Assembly: GCA_016584305.1 (NCBI GenBank)
Contig: JACEEZ010012893.1
Location: forward strand, 61,373-125,372
Reading direction: 5' to 3'
Source of the DNA: Chionoecetes opilio
Taxonomy: Eukaryota; Arthropoda; Malacostraca; Decapoda; Majidae
DNA: 64,000 bases
Numbering within the stretch: position 1 is the first letter of the stretch; the number at the start of each line of letters is the position of its first letter. This document shows positions 63,986-64,000 of this stretch, piece after piece. The translations under genes and the position numbers were made by a program. Under the pieces are notes generated by a model. That model did no database searches, was not told the origin of the DNA, and saw only the letters and a list, made by a program, of their open reading frames with translations.

Positions 63986-64000
63986 CAGTGTGAAGGCACT

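Larger units (their letters stand above)
59346..64000 (-). mobile_element. ZMYM1-like hAT transposon, runs off the window
   Basis: The left end has a hAT-type terminus CAGTGCCGGATTAAG at 59346, inserted in the minisatellite. The transposase lies on the minus strand at 62595-63985. The element is split by another hAT (59629-62592) and by a SINE (63520-63734). Its 5' end lies beyond the window. Much of the middle of the transposase is missing around the SINE. Confidence 0.75.

Overview
This window looks like intergenic or repeat-dense DNA from an arthropod, most likely a decapod crustacean. That assignment is inferred from the very high density of long GA/TC, CA/GT and TA microsatellites, the CR1/jockey/RTE-type LINE relics, hAT-superfamily DNA transposons, tRNA-derived SINEs and short TTAGG-like stretches. 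I find no convincing host protein-coding gene, no rRNA, no functional tRNA, and nothing prokaryotic. Nearly all of the longer open frames are either LINE or hAT pseudogene pieces or by-products of simple repeats.

Layout. 1-12 kb: polypyrimidine and GA arrays, a 5'-truncated but nearly intact CR1-like LINE (2735-4297, minus), a second LINE with an (ATT)n tail (6439-7330, minus), two tRNA-Val-derived SINEs (7676, 9511) and a MITE with ~50 bp terminal inverted repeats (8252-8516). 12-21 kb: a MITE with a CAG target duplication (12815-13468), a CCCGGG-rich hAT-like element (14331-15180), and two decayed CR1-like LINEs (15425-17070; 17840-21236), the second with an SGNH-esterase ORF1. 21-32 kb: a LINE in sequence of doubtful base quality (21900-24757), a cluster of SINEs between CA arrays (24.7-26.5 kb), a non-autonomous hAT with a perfect 8-bp target duplication (26532-27190), a 665-bp palindrome (27321-27985), a further MITE (28046-28286), another LINE (29930-31860) and a near-identical inverted repeat (31864-32486). 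32.9-36 kb: a nearly full-length RTE LINE on the minus strand. 36-47.6 kb: CA and TC arrays, a jockey-like LINE fragment, and a 6-kb minisatellite of 20/22-bp units. 47.6-51.7 kb: a long LINE interrupted by an unclassified repeat (family C). 53.5-59.3 kb: a minisatellite of roughly 46-bp units broken up by a hAT-like element with an 8-bp target duplication, a SINE, a ~1.95-kb unknown TIR element and a foldback element. 59.3-64 kb: a ZMYM1-like hAT on the minus strand containing a ZBED/Buster-like hAT on the plus strand, and a SINE.

The window is best read as a stratigraphy of transposons: minisatellites and microsatellites are targets, LINEs supply the enzymes on which the tRNA SINEs probably depend, and non-autonomous hAT/MITE elements lie near relics of hAT transposases. 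All autonomous coding regions seen here are broken by frameshifts, truncation, insertion or catalytic substitutions. No new functional system is demonstrated. The most interesting candidates are the SINE/CA-array association, the nested hATs, several apparently uncatalogued TIR and foldback elements, and the 55.5-57.5 kb TIR element whose contents I cannot identify. Three stretches (about 21.4-24.5, 52.2-53.2 and 55.2-58.8 kb) look like low-quality consensus with smeared homopolymers.
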